DNA from: Dermatemys mawii | Taxonomy: Eukaryota > Chordata > Testudines > Dermatemydidae | Assembly: GCA_007922305.1 (NCBI GenBank) | Contig: ML677358.1 | Location: forward strand, 11,301,343 to 11,365,342 | DNA: 64,000 bases | Reading direction: 5' to 3' | Shown here: one piece after another, positions 46,280 through 58,756 of the stretch | Position numbering within the stretch: position 1 is the first letter of the stretch | Layout of the letters: every line of letters starts with the position of its first letter | Made by a program: the position numbers and the translations under genes | The notes under the pieces: model-generated | What the model was told of the DNA's origin: nothing | The model's database searches: none | Seen by the model: the letters and a program-made list of their open reading frames with translations, nothing else

Positions 46280-46340
46280 TGGGTGTGTGTGTGTGGTGGA
46301 GGGGAAATACAGTGCCCTGAAGTGGTGGTGGTGGAGGGGA
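46280..46340. repeat. (GT)n and (GGT)n simple repeats
   Basis: A short GT run ('gggtgtgtgtgtgtggtgga') and a GGT run ('agtggtggtggtggagggga') lie close together. Confidence 0.75.
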
Positions 46341-46505
46341 TACAGCTTTGATAGTCTTCAACATTTACTGGTGGACTAACATGATAGCTGAGTGTCCATC
46401 TGGCTGTTTGTAAGTCTGGGACATCAGACCCCATTGTGAGTGAGCACGTCCAAAATGCATGCACATCATCCTTATTAACTGTCTCTCGCCCCCTCCCCCC
46501 TGTTG

Positions 46506-46780
46506 CAGGGGTTCTCAAACTTCATTGCACCATGACCCCTTTCTGACCAAAAAAAATTTGTTACGTGGCCCCAGGAGACCGGGGCGTGGTGGGCAAAGCC
46601 AAAGGCCAAGGGCTTCAGCCCCTGGTGGGGGGCCTGTAACCTGAGCCTGACTATCCAGGGCTGAAGCCCTGGACAGTGGGGCTTGAGATTCAGCCCTAGG
46701 CCCCAGCAAGTCTAACACCAGCCCTGGCAACCCTGTTAACATCCACTTTGTAGTCCCAGTCCACACCTTGAGAACTGCTG
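46506..46780. mobile_element. hAT-like element ('caggggttctcaaac' end), 275 bp
   Basis: The left end 'caggggttctcaaacttcat' and right end 'caccttgagaactgctg' are imperfect inverted repeats of the same family type as 58757-58977. The interior is GC-rich with 'cagggctgaagccctggaca'. Flanking 8-mers do not match clearly, so the duplication has decayed or the right end is shifted. Confidence 0.7.
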
Positions 46781-47913
46781 TCATAGAGCTTCCATTTACA
46801 TGTGTAACAATGTCACTGTGTTCAAGGTAGTCAGTAAGAATTAACACAGTCTAAAGTTAGAGCTTGTGGAAATCTGTTCTAAGCAGTGTTAACCAACACC
46901 TCAGCCATAGACTTGGGCATGGGGCAGTCACACGGGCCATGCCCTGACCACTTTTTGGTCAGGCCAAGCCTGCGTGATGCTGTAACCCTGCACACCAGGT
47001 GGCAATGTCCCTTCCTCAACTTTGCAGGGGGTAGGTATGGGCCAGGGGCATCAGGATGCTGGGGTGGGGGGGCACCTGAGAGGGGAAGAGGAAGATTGGG
47101 GACAAATCTGTGCACCCACTCCCCAATTTAAATGATGCTTTGTATCCCCCTGAACCAATCATCAATAAGTCATCTGCGTAATTGCTAGTTAATGTGCTGT
47201 TGTGTTGTGGTTTCACTTTGTTCTCATTGGGGTGGCCTTGGGTATCGGTTTTGTATGCAGTTAGTCCTGAAACAGTTTTACTCCAGTCAACCTTCCACCC
47301 TGCCTAATCTAAAAGCTTTTTTGTCTGCATCTAGTTAATATCAGTTAAAAGCAATTTCTACAAGCCTTAATTATGGGGTTAATCCTGCTAATAATTTTGT
47401 ACTATCAAGCCAACCTCATTAGCATACAAGTAAGCAGGATATCTGTCTTAGAACAGAAATCATTAATATGCAGTTAAACAAGCCTATGTTCTGGAGTACT
47501 TTGTTCATTGATAGTGACTGATTTAGTAATCGACCTCCCATGACTACAAGCTAGTGGCTATTTCCCAAGTTTCACGGTGGAGAACCAAATGACAGGGCAT
47601 GCAGAAATCTTCTCTTGCAACGTGCTTTATGACCCCAGTTTTCTGCTCCACTGAAGTCAGAAGCATTACACTAATATACAACTGGAGTACACTGTGGTGA
47701 ATTGGACTTCGTAGTATTACAAAGATCCTCTAAATATAAAACTTTATGGGCCAAAGTATCTGCTGGCATAACTCCATTGGCTACTGTGGAATTACCCCAG
47801 TGGATGATTTGCCTCTCCATTTCAGAGGCCCAGCAAAAACAGAGGAGACTTGCTTTCCGACATCACAATTTGCTGCCTTAATGCTGCACCTATCTGATTC
47901 CTCGGGGCTAATA
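46781..47913. other. No gene recognised
   Basis: The 46900-47130 part is GC-richer and gives short frames on both strands ('ggtggggggg'-type run at 47060). It may be a degraded hAT interior, but no ends were identified. A repeat scrap of the 'ctccactgaagtcag' type lies near 47645. Confidence 0.4.
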
Positions 47914-48176
47914 CAGGGTACGTCTACACTGCAATCAGTGGTGTGATTGCAGATTGGATAGGCAGTTGCATGCTAGCTTTAATCTAGCTAGCATGACTGA
48001 AAATAGCACAGAATATGCAGTGGTATGGACTCGGGGCAGTGGTGTAGAAGTGATGAGTGTCCAGTGTCCCGCGCAGGGGACAGCCCATGTTGATGCATCT
48101 TCGCTGTGTGTGTTAGATTGAAGGTATGTCTATCCGAGCTGTAGTCATACCTCTTATTGCAGTGTAGACATACCCA
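47914..48176. repeat. Palindromic MITE with 'gggtacgtctacactgcaat' ends
   Basis: 'gggtacgtctacactgcaat' (47916-47935) and 'attgcagtgtagacataccc' (48155-48174) are inverted repeats with 19 of 20 matching. An inner palindrome 'atgctagc...gctagcat' lies at about 47970-47993. The element is non-coding. A related end occurs at 19592-19611. A target-site duplication was not clear. Confidence 0.85.
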
Positions 48177-49062
48177 TACCGTCCTCGTTAGCATAAAGTA
48201 GGCATGATCCAAACTACAGATGTAGCATTTTGATGAGTAGTATTGTGCAAGGAATAATATTAAAACCTTTAAAATCTAGGAAAAAAGTTGATGCACATGG
48301 AAAGATCAAAAGCAATTAATATTCGGGGCACCTATAATAGTCCAACAGTGATTCATTAGTATTAGAGGTGTTGCACCATTTCTAAGAGTTAAACTGAATT
48401 CTGTTTCTAGCAATGGCTAGCAGGAGTGAGAGACTCTAAAGAAAATATTGATCAGAGCAGTTGATGTAATATACTACATTAAGATTTATATTTAATTTTT
48501 TTGGCAGGTTCCTAATGTTAGCCTGTTTCACTACACCATGATTTTCACGGGCTTCGGGAAAATAAACTACAAAAATCACTGGATCAATAAAAGCATTAGT
48601 AATAAATGTTGTTCTCTTGGGTGAACTAATCCACTGTGTTACACCAAAATGAAATGTTGGTTTAGAATACTGGTACTGAAAAAATGTTAGAGGCCAATCA
48701 ATACAGAAGGCCTTCAGATGGTACATCTTAACATTAGAAAATGCTATTACTGGCTTTATAAACGTGAGATTACAGTGAGGACAAGATTTTGCTAGTAAAG
48801 CAGAGGCACATATTGAAGAAGTTCCCCGAAACAATGTGCCTTAATAAGCGTTACTTTCAGTTGTTCCTGAAGATACACTGATGTCCCATCCATTGTAATG
48901 TCTCTTAGGAGCATGCAGTATGCACTTCCTTGTATGTTTGGGCAGTTCATCTCGTGAGTGGGTGAGACATAGCCATGTTCTCCCTTTTGGGGTTGCTAGT
49001 GCTTCAGAGGCACTAGCATGGGAACAGTGTCTTCTCACACAGTACAGAAATGCAGAAGGGAG
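48177..49062. other. No gene recognised; long minus-strand frames
   Basis: Minus-strand frames of 132 (48436-48834) and 82 codons (48841-49089) follow each other, separated by a stop. I see no recognisable domain. Such lengths are expected a few times by chance in 64 kb. The upstream frame starts inside the hAT element at 49071-49185, which argues against a real gene. Confidence 0.4.
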
Positions 49063-49070
49063 GCTGGAGA

Positions 49071-49185
49071 TAGGGTGACCAGATAGCAAGTGTAAAAAAT
49101 GGGGACAGGCAGTGGAAGGTAATAGGAGCCTTTATAAGAAAAAATCAGGACTGTCCCTACAAAATCGGGACATCTGGTCACCCTA
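49071..49185. mobile_element. hAT MITE ('tagggtgaccagat' ends), 115 bp
   Basis: Perfect 14-bp inverted repeats: 'tagggtgaccagat' and 'atctggtcacccta'. A perfect 8-bp duplication 'gctggaga' flanks it (49063-49070 and 49186-49193). The interior has 'atcaggactgtccctacaaa'. The short palindromic form can fold into a hairpin. The boundaries are exact. Confidence 0.95.
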
Positions 49186-49420
49186 GCTGGAGATAGTAGT
49201 CATCTGGAACACCATGGGAGTACAGTGCCTCTGGGAATGGTGCAGAAGTACTGGGTGACCTGAGATCTCGGGCATAGAAGCAAAAGACCCTTCCCTGGAG
49301 GAAATCTGTGAAGTTCGCTAGCCTCTACAAAGGCAGTGTGTAGGGGGATGATTTTGCCCAATGTTCAAAAATAGTTTTTATATAAGCATTTGAAATCTTG
49401 GACACTGTCATTCTTAGAGC

Positions 49421-50242
49421 TAGGGTTGCCAAGTGTCTGGTTTTCGACCATAACACCTGGTCTAAAAGGAACCCTGGCAGCTCTGGTCAGCACTGCTGAC
49501 CGGGCTGTTCAAAGTCTGGTTGGTGGCACAGGCTGGCTACCTACCCAGCTCCATGTGGCTCCTGGGAAGCCGCTGGCATGTCCAGTTCCTAGGCATAGGG
49601 GTAGCCACAGGGACTCAACACGCTGCTCCTGCCCTGAGCGCCACTGCGCAGCTCCCATTACCCGGGAACTATGGCTAATGGGAGCTGCAGGAGCAGGGCC
49701 TCTGGGCGGGGGGAGCGCGCAGAGCCCCCTGACCCCTCTGCTTCCTGGAAGCCACCTGAGGTAATCCCCTCTCAGAGCCCACACTGCTTCCGATGCCCCG
49801 ACCCCAGCCCTGAGCCCCCTCCTGCACCCAAACCCCTCATACACGGCCCCGCCCCAGAACCCACCTCCCCAGCCAGAGTCCTTGCCCACTCCTGCACCCC
49901 TGCCACATCCAGGAGCCCCCTCCCACACCCTGAACTCCTCATTTCTGGCCCGATCCCAGAGCCTGCACACCCACCCCAACCTCCTGCCCAGCCCGGTGCC
50001 TCCTTCCACACTCCAAATCCCCAGAACCCATATACAGCCAGCGCTGTCACCCCCCTCCCCTCCCCCGCACTCCAACTCCCTGCCTGAGCCTGGTGAAAAT
50101 GAGCTGGAGAAGGAGGAAGGGAGGGAGGGGGAATGGAGTGAGTGAGGGGGGGCTCAGAGAAAGCACAGAGGTGGGGCCTCTGGGAAGGAGTGGGGCAGGC
50201 AAGGGTGTTCGGTTTTCTGCTATTAGAAAGTTGGCAACCCTA
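49421..50242. mobile_element. Non-autonomous hAT transposon ('tagggttgccaa' ends), 822 bp
   Basis: It begins 'tagggttgccaagtgtctgg' and ends 'aaagttggcaaccccta'-like ('ttggcaaccc' plus 'ta' at 50242). Flanks 'cttagagc' (49413-49420) and 'ctttgagc' (50243-50250) match at 7 of 8, as expected of an aged hAT duplication. The interior is GC-rich: a C-rich tract of 'gagccccctcctgcaccc' units (49795-50080) then a G/A-rich part (50100-50190). The 188- and 138-codon frames inside are Gly/Trp/Pro-rich products of these tracts; no transposase domain is visible. Confidence 0.88.
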
Positions 50243-53200
50243 CTTTGAGCACAATTTTCAAAGCAGTGCAGAGTGAACGGCACCCATAAAAATGTGTTTG
50301 TTTCACTAGTACCTCTGGAAATGGCCATATTTGTGTGCAAATTGCATAACCAGCCGTGCAAATGGATAGCCAGTTGTGCAGTTTCCTGCTTAGGGATGCA
50401 AAATACTGATGTAGGACCCAAAAGGCAGGAGATTTCTGGTGTGAGCGATGCATGTTCATTTTTGCAGGTGGGCATACCCAGCACCAGTAAGTTGACTATA
50501 AACCTCATTTTTTGGATGTTGCGAACTTGTCATGTTCATTTCAGTATAACATATCCTGACTCAAAGAGCGCACAGAGAGTAAGAAACTACCTGAAGTGTA
50601 AATACTTACTTTTTAGTCCTGAACTTCTCAGAATCCTACGGAATAAACTAAAATTACAAAATCAAACACAAATAGAAAATGTTTTTGGAGTTTGTAATGA
50701 GTTCTCTGCTTTTTCAAAGGAAAGCAGCTAATTCGAGTTTTAAACAGAAACAGCTAGCTTTCTCGAATTTATAAATGTATTTATAATATAAATAGAATAT
50801 GTTTAATATCCCAGCTCTGTATTGTGAGAGTAGACTCAAATACATTTCCAAAACATCTGGCAATCAGTTGTTCTTTCGTCAGTCCTTGCTGAGCTCCAAA
50901 CTCAGGGTTCTTGGCTGGGTTAATGTCACCCCTGTGTAACTTGGCTGAAGGTTGTGAAAGTTTTGCATGCCTTTGTGAAACCAGTGTTTAGAAGAAATTA
51001 GTTGGGTCCTTCCTGTTTTTCCTGCCGCAACATCAAAAGCACCTCCAGAATTATAGAGGATGCAGGAGAATGCTCTTTGTCATGATCTGTGTGCATGATG
51101 ACAACTTCAAACAGCATTGGTGTGAATGAATCCCTGCTGATTAAAACCTATGCTACACTGTAGTTCATGTCCCATTTCTGAAAGGGGAAGTGGAAGACAC
51201 GCAGACCATGAGGCTACTGGGTGGTGACTTCTTACCCTGGGTGGTGGGTTTTTTTGGCAACCATTTGGCCTATTATATTTGAAATTGCTGCCCCCATTGA
51301 GTGGCTGCCTGAACAGCTGTGATACACGTCTCCGGCTGAGCTACATGCTGTGGGAGTTGCGACGTAGTGTTCTTTTTCAGTGGGTGCTGCTGTCATTTTC
51401 CAAGCTTGATGCGAGTGCAAAATACACCTCTCCTTAAGTGTTAGGGATTTTTAAAAAAATCAATAGCCGCACAATTCTTAAGATTTATAGTATGTGCATT
51501 CTGGATGTAACCATTTTGAGACCACATTCAGCAAGGGAAAAAGGAAGAAAAGAGACAGGCCCCATAAGAAATGTAACAGATTTTGCCACACACTTTGGCC
51601 TCAGATATTAGTTCTGAATCTTACGATATGGTGAGGAATATCCCCCTGAATTTGAAGTGGTCATTAAAAATAACTCCCGCTCCATTCATGAAATTGTGCC
51701 ACAGACTTAGTTTGAACAAGAAATCTTATTTTCAGATCTCTTCCAACATTACAGTCAGAGCCAGGGCACCAGCTAAAACAGGAAGATTTAGAAGAACTAT
51801 TATCAAATGTTTCTCTCTCTTTGTTTTTACTCTCAGTGAACTCTATGAAGATGGGGAAGTAGCATGCACTCCACCCCTCATCCTCTTTCGTTTTATCCCT
51901 GTTTCCTATGGAGGTTCCCATTTCCGCTGTTCTTCACTTCATGCGATTGAGGGCCAAGTACAGTAGATGTTTTGATCCCTAGTGGCTGCCTTGACCAGCA
52001 AGATGGTGGTAGTTGAGCTCTACTCTTCCTTGCTGCCAAAGTGCTGGAATTCAAAGCTGCCTAGCTCTGTGACTAGCTTCCACCGCTGCACCGGGGGAAG
52101 AGAAAAGGTAGCAGTAAGAATTCTTTTCTGGAGCCAAAGAAGGAATGAACATATCCTCACCCACCCACCAGATGTCTAAAAGAGCTCCACTCCCATGCAA
52201 GCATGGAAGTGAAGTGGGAAGATTTTCAGGAGTGCTTAATGCCCAGCATCTCTTGTATTTCAGTGTGCCACTGCTCATTTGGAAATCTGGGCACTTCATT
52301 TAGTGCACATAAGGGAGCTGAGCTCTTGAAAATCTGTTCTTGTGGATCTGAACGGTGATTGAGTTGTGACTGCAGAGGCTAAAAAATGATTTGATTTTAA
52401 ATTGACCGCAGATACTACGTTTAAGGCTTTGGTTTTTTTTAGTGCCATCAAAGCAAAACTGGTCCTTCCTAATGCACCATTGGCTCCTAGACCCAGCAGT
52501 GTGCTACGTACATCTATTAATTCTGTCATTCTATATTTACATCAGTTTAACTAAGATCAGAATCTGGACTGAATATCAAAATGCTTTGATATTCAACAGA
52601 ACAGAGATTGTACTTACACTCTGTAGTAGAGAAAGAATTTGACTTAGGTGAGTGGGAGATAAACTAATACAGAGGACAGAGGGAAATACATTTAAGGTGT
52701 ATTTTTCTATAACTGTGTAGTGAAGTTTGGTATGTTGTAGATTTATAGGAGAAAATAGAGTAATATTTTCTGTAGGATACTATTATCCTGTTGAATAAAT
52801 TCCATTAGTAATCCTATCTAAACATAAACCTTTTATTTTTTTTAAGCTCTTTATTTTAGTGCTCAAATTCTGTTGTTGGAACCTTAGTAGTAGTAATAGT
52901 AGTGATCTGTGAAAGTAGAATTTGCTATAACATGTAAATAAATGCAATTTTTATTTATTTCCTTGATTGATTTTGTCTTTAATTTTTTTCGAGGCGAAGA
53001 TAAATAAACCATTTCAGAAACAGAACTGTTTTTGTTCATGATGTGCTAGTTCTTCAGTACTGTACAATAAAATGTATTATGTGGTTTCCTAGTGACTGCA
53101 TAGTGAGCCAGATCTGGCAGTCCTACTGAAGCAAGATTTCAATTGAATTCAGTAGTATTGTTTTAGTAAGAAATGCAGCATTTGCCCCAGGTTTATATGT

Positions 53201-53625
53201 GAACATCATATGAAATTTGTTCCCATTTCCTTATCACCTACTTATTCTGTACTTGTTGCTTATAACAGCCAGAGGAGCTCTGGTTTCATGATAGCTAGTC
53301 AGGTTTTAAATGCTTTAAAAATTTCTTCTGACATCCAAAGTTTATTTTTTAAAATTACATGTTATCAGAAGGAAAGTTAAACAAAGGATACATATGAAAG
53401 AGCACTGAAAACATAAGAGGAAACGGTAGTTGGATTGAATGTGATCTGAAAATCACATCCTAGCGGATAGGTAGTTTACACTAAAACATAAAATCACTCT
53501 GATTAAGTGTCTGTGAAAGTAGGATATCAAGAGCATGCTAATAGAGCAGAATATTTCGGTAGGTATTAAGGTTTGCAGAGTAAGAGCTCAGAATGCGCTG
53601 AACTAAAACAAAGAAAAAATATGTA
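50243..53625. other. No gene recognised
   Basis: About 3.4 kb of mostly AT-rich DNA without identified repeats. Frames at 50273-50731 (152 codons) and 51583-51966 (127 codons) show no recognised domain. A poly-T run lies near 52433-52440. Confidence 0.4.
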
Positions 53626-53719
53626 AGGTCTGAGTCTCATTTCCTTTAAACCCCCTTCATGCTGCACTGGCTGTGTAAAGGGGCGTTAAAGTGGGGTAAT
53701 GTAAATGAGAATCAGACCC
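53626..53719. repeat. Small MITE with 'ggtctgattctcattt' ends
   Basis: 'aggtctgagtctcattt' at the left pairs with 'aaatgagaatcagaccc' at the right (15 of 17). Internally 'gtgtaaaggggcgttaaagt' matches the copy at 44372-44460. Confidence 0.75.
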
Positions 53720-53800
53720 ACAATGACTGAGAGAGAAGGGAAACCTGCCAAAAGCTGTTATCCAGAGCTGTACAGAACTTCTCAACCTTCTCCCACCAAA

Positions 53801-53842
53801 TATCTAACTATATCTATATCTATCTATATATCTATATATCTC
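53801..53842. repeat. (TATC)n/(TATATC)n microsatellite
   Basis: Interrupted 'tatc' and 'tatatc' units ('tatatctatatctatctata'). Confidence 0.85.
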
Positions 53843-56294
53843 CTTTTCCTGCTAATCCTTTGGGACTGGACTCCATGAAAGCACACCTGGATATGGGTAG
53901 GGAATGCATTTCCACCAGGGCACCACTAGGTTTATATCGTATGACCAGTTCTATTTAAATCATGTCTCTAGCAATTTAAAATGGATGGATTAGGAAACAA
54001 GCATTGGCTGGTTGCAGACAGACTGTTATATAATAGGTGCCCATTGTGTGTGGTGCTGTATAAACAGATCAGACTACTCAGTTTCATCATGGAAAACAAA
54101 TTATTAAAATGTATTTTAATTTAAAAATGGAAGCAGCTCATGACTCAGGTCATTTATCAGCTTATAGTCTTTGTACCTAATCCATCACTGTTTTACTTCA
54201 GTTCTGGACCCTGATTTCAGAAGAGCAAAATTGCAGTAACACAATGGCAAAGCAGGCCCAATTTTCTTTTTTTTACCACTTCAATATTAATTATGTGTTT
54301 GCATGTACAATATACATATAACCTTGTAGTCTAAACAATATTGAAATGACTATGCATGGACTCGGAAATGAGTGTTACAATAAAATGTCACATTTTGAGA
54401 AGAGGCTCTTATGGATCCATCTCCATTTTCGAGGGTTCCTTCCCCCCGTATTCCACAGGAGGCAATTATAATGCCTATCTAATTGGTTGTTTGTGGTTTT
54501 TGGTTACTTTTTTTTTATTACAAGGTGAAACCAACAATACATTTCTTAAAGCAATAAAATCAAAAAACAAGGTTAATTTTTTGGGAAAAAATATGGAACA
54601 TGCTTCCCACTGTTTCGTTGCAGCCTTGATAATTAATAGTCTGCTCTGGAGGCACTCCAGTAATCCTTGGAATTCCTACTGTAACACGTATAGGTGTTGG
54701 TTGCCATTCAGCGGATGAGGATTAAAGGATCTGTTTTAAGGTAATTATAGCAATTTCTGATAGCAGATAACCGTGAACTCTAAAGGACATTATAAAATTA
54801 ATCTTGTACTCAGTGCAGACCTTTTACGTTATGGAGTTTTGTGATTGTTTTATACCTCCAAGGAAACCCAAGGGAGTCATGTGCTGTATTGTTTACAGAT
54901 TATAGTATTCCACTGATTAAAGTGAATCTTCTGGGTTTTTCCTTGAGCCTGATTATCATTTCTTCTATGGGGATATAACTTAATGGAGTTGCTCCTGATT
55001 TACACTGGGTGCAAACAAGAGGGGTCAGGTCTTATGCATGTGACTCAGGGGAAATGGCAAAGCTCTCCTCATTAGTATGTTTAATGAATGATCCCATAAC
55101 TTGTCATTTTTAATATAAGCCTTTTCAAGCAGCTGAAAGTTCAAGTTGAAAAATTTGTGAATTCCTAAACACAAGTTTCAAAGTAATAATTTAATAGCCT
55201 TATATTAGTCATTTCAGGAAATCCATTCTCTGAGCATTGTTTGTTCTTATGCAGATGTTGCATGAATTCCAGGGAAATTATCGTTCTTACAAGCATCAAA
55301 TAATAGATTTTTTCTGATTGTTTTTGAGCACCAAGTGCAGGGAAGTGATAAGTATTGATCATATCTGCCTTGTTTTAGGGATGATCAGATTGAAATATTG
55401 ACATTGCTTTTCCCAAAAAATTATGTTGTTGTTTACAGAAACCTAAGAATTATACTTAGTATGCAGTACGGATGCCACTGTTGGTGACTTGGAATAGAAC
55501 ATACAATGTGCTGTTAATTGGGTTAAAACCTGAGTGCAGTGAGGTGTGCAGGTCTTATGAGGATTCCTATGGTTGATGCTGCTAATCTTGGCCTATAAAA
55601 ATGAGATGCCAGCATCAGCTTTGTGGGAGGAAGCAGTTTAGGGTTTATAAAGAAGCCTGTTTTCACAGTGACCCTGAGGCTGGCATTCCATGAACAGAGG
55701 AGACTGAAACTGTTCTTGCCCATCAGTGAAAAGGAGCAAGACTAGCTATTGAAGGTTCCAGCCATTCTGAGAATGGTTACCGGAGGTTGGTAAGTGTAGT
55801 CCACATGGCAGCTGTAATAGTAGTCCAGTCTTCTGGCAAGTTGTGATGGTTATGAGAAGAAGGGGACAGGATCTAACTACTGTCTTTTCCAGGTGAGTGG
55901 CGCTCTGGAAGGAGGCTGGAAGTTCTGATAGTCTCTCCTGAACCAGGCTTGGAAATTAGGGATGCCCCCTGTGCAGCTCAGATTTGAATCTAAGCCTCAG
56001 CAGCCCACCCACTCTTCTCAGTCATAGTGGAGAATTGAGGCTTACAGCCTCTCCCATACCACTTTCATGACTCTCCTTTTCATGTATAAGTGAAAGCAAC
56101 ACACTTTTCTCAGATATCTGAGATAAAGAATAGAATGAAATATTATCACCGAGAGAGAGAGACCAACCAACCTTTTTATGGGCTCCTAACACATCCACAC
56201 AAACATAGCCGTGTGCAAAAAGTGTTCTTATGGATGCCTTCTCTTTGGACAGCAGATCATTATAATTGGCTCAAGGGCCACCCTAGGATTTGGG
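53843..56294. other. No gene recognised
   Basis: No supported feature apart from a dispersed-repeat scrap at 54968-55014 ('gttgctcctgatttacactg'). The 120-codon frame at 54356-54718 shows no domain. Confidence 0.4.
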
Positions 56295-56622
56295 TGACCT
56301 AGGCTCTGTCACAGACTTCCTGTATGACACTGAGCAGGTCACAGAGGGCTTGGGTATGTGTCTTAGCAAAGTGTTCTAGAGGGGTTTGATTGGTACAGTG
56401 CTGTAATGTGTTACACTCTGACTGCACCGTATAGACCCTGCCGGGGTGTGCTAAAGGCCACCTAGTTCACCTGTGGTTACACAGGGCAATTAGAGGGCAA
56501 CACATGAGAGCATTCTCCAAGTCTCAGTCCTCTAGAGTGCTTTGTTGGTGATGTGTACCGATGCTCAAAGTCTCCGAGTCCGTTTTCTTCTGTAAAAGAG
56601 AGGTATTGTGAGAATAAATATA
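56295..56622 (+). mobile_element. MIR-like SINE split by a palindromic MITE
   Basis: 'gtcacagacttcctgtatga' and 'cactgagcaggtcac' (to about 56343) are a MIR-type core. The expected continuation, 'gtctccgagtccgttttctt' then 'ctgtaaaagagaggtattgt', resumes at about 56570. Between them lies the insertion 56352-56560, so this is one SINE interrupted. Confidence 0.6.
56352..56560. repeat. Palindromic MITE inside a SINE
   Basis: The left arm 'gggtatgtgtcttagcaaag' plus 'tgttctagag' pairs with the right arm 'ctctagagtgctttgttggt' plus 'gatgtgtaccg'. The pairing is imperfect but extends over about 30 bp. A 'gggtatgtgt' start is akin to the 47914 family. No duplication found. Confidence 0.65.
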
Positions 56623-57590
56623 TTTAACTTTCAGATACGACAGTAATGGGGGGCCTTATAAATACTATGAGACATACAGACAATATATGCAAATTAGTCT
56701 ACAAAATATTTCTCAGCCTTGTAATTCATTTAAAAAATAAATGGGTACTGTAGTACAGATTTTATTGATCACTTAGCTGTCAAGAAATTATGGCAACAAT
56801 ATCCATGAAATAAACATAAAGTTCTGCTAATCTGCCAAATTCTCTAATTAGAGAACCAGTTATCTGTGTAGTTTGATATTTGTCTACGCTCACTTTCTCT
56901 GTTGCTAGGTGTCATATATCTGAAGTTCCCTGAACAAAATGTTTGCAACTTTGAGTCAGTATGATCTGTATATCAGATCAAATCATTGGAATGGACCTTG
57001 TATTATGACATTAGTGATACAGTTGCAACAGATTTGTTACTGTATCATACAATATTCATTAGTGAGGCAAAACTAAAGCTACATTTCCAAATGCAATCGT
57101 TATCAGGAGTTTAAGCTCAGAGTTTTCTTGTGGAAGAGCTAGTGGACTAAGAAGGCCTGTTTGTTACTGTTTGTGTCCTAGTGTGATGTTGAATGATGTT
57201 ACTTCTTTTCTTCAGATTAAAGCAATAGTCTTAAATGGATTATTAAAAATACTGTTAATATAATGCTCATCCCTCTTTATACTGCCCAGGAACCTCACCG
57301 ATGCTATAACTGCCAAAAATGTTCTATTACACAAATTAAATTTTTAAAAAATGGATTTGAAAAAAACCTTGCAAGTAGGAAACACTGCATGTTAGAACTG
57401 ATCCAATGCCCACCGAAACCAGTGGGAGTCTTTCCAAGGATTTCAAAGGGTTATGGACCAGCCTTACTGAGAGGAAATTAAAAACTTCAGTGACTGCTTC
57501 TTTTTTCAAAGCTTCTCCAATCCATCTTTTAACCGATTCAGCAAATTACTTGAGTACATGCTTAGAGTGAAATACATATTTAAGGAGGAT
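56623..57590. other. No gene recognised
   Basis: AT-rich DNA with no supported feature. Confidence 0.45.
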
Positions 57591-57675
57591 ATTTTCAAAA
57601 ACACAGAGGATAAGGAGGCAACCATCTCCCAATGAAGCCAGTAGGATTTGGGCAACTAACTCTTTTTGAAAATCT
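57591..57675. repeat. Small palindromic repeat with 'attttcaaaa' ends
   Basis: 'attttcaaaaacacagagga' at the left and 'ctaactctttttgaaaatct' at the right are inverted ends around 'cccaatgaagccagtaggat'. Same type as 20978-21063. The 'catgtgtttaagtgctctgc' scrap at 57705-57745 follows closely. Confidence 0.5.
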
Positions 57676-57745
57676 CCCACGAAGCATTTCTTGAATAGGG
57701 TTCGATTTAAGCATGTGTTTAAGTGCTCTGCTGAATCAGGGCCTA

Positions 57746-58756
57746 ATACTCAGTAGTCAGTGGCATTGCAGAGGTAGAAAACTGGCTTTAGATTACAAGC
57801 ATCAGAAGAATGCACACTGCACCAAATTTATCTTTTTTTTTAATTATTGTTTTTCCTCTCAACTGTATCACATGAAATTTTCTAAATTGTTCTTTATATA
57901 ATTTTATCATATTTGACTGCTCTTTTTGCTTATCCCTCCCCCTCCTCCATTACATTTTTATATATCGCTGTCATTTTTATTACAGCAATTAGACATCTTG
58001 TGTGCAAAGTTTTACATTAATTCCAGAATTCTTTCAGGATAAGTAGAAGGCAGAATGAGAATTCAGCTCTTGTAGTCATGTCAAGTGGGAGTTTTACCCC
58101 ATAGATCCAAAAAAAGACATGGTCCTTGTTTTTTTTACTTTAAGGCAGTGTCTGCAGATGGACAGCCAGACAAGCTTGAGCTCTTCCGAGTTAATTATCC
58201 CTAGATATAATGACTAAAAAAGTGTAGGTATTATAGAATGTAAATGAGTGCAACGAGTGTGCTCAAGAGGATTTCAGAAGCATAAAAGAGGCTGCTGACA
58301 GGTAATGATGGTAATATATCTGGATACCTAACATGCAGTTGTGGTTTGCAATTTGAAAAATAAATGCCCGAGTCTCCAATTATGCCGGTAGAAGGGAGCA
58401 AACAGGCAGCTCTGGGGTGGGAAGTGTGAGAGGGAGGAGTAAAGGATTCTCTGACATGCCCCTCCTCTCCCCTCCTTCCCCCCTCCCCCACCCTAGCAGC
58501 CCCCACAGAGCCTCTGCAAGCGAGTCTCTGAGATCGGGCTCCCCAAGTCAGTAGGAGACCTGAGGGGAGCAGAGCTGGAAGTACAGTATTGCCTGCTGCC
58601 TTGCAGACCTGTGGAGGAGGATAGTGATGTTTTTTAATATGCCTAATCTCCCCTCTGCAGCAGAGATGGAAGTAGTGTTCAAGTGCCTAGTGTACGCTGT
58701 TCAGGCACTAACAAGTTAAGTCTAGTATTGCTATTTTGTAACTGGATCCCTTATTG
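57746..58756. other. No gene recognised
   Basis: Contains T runs (57832-57842, 58130-58137) and a C/T-rich tract at 58455-58500 ('ctcctctcccctccttcccc'). No exon-like segment stood out. Confidence 0.45.

Noticed and set aside
48436..49089. Consecutive 132- and 82-codon minus-strand frames that look protein-like
   Set aside because: Separated by a stop, the upstream one starts inside a hAT MITE, no domain was recognised, and frames of this length are expected by chance in 64 kb of both strands.
49509..50087. 188-codon (minus) and 138-codon (plus) frames
   Set aside because: Both lie inside the 822-bp hAT and are Gly/Trp or Pro/Ser strings from C-rich repeats.
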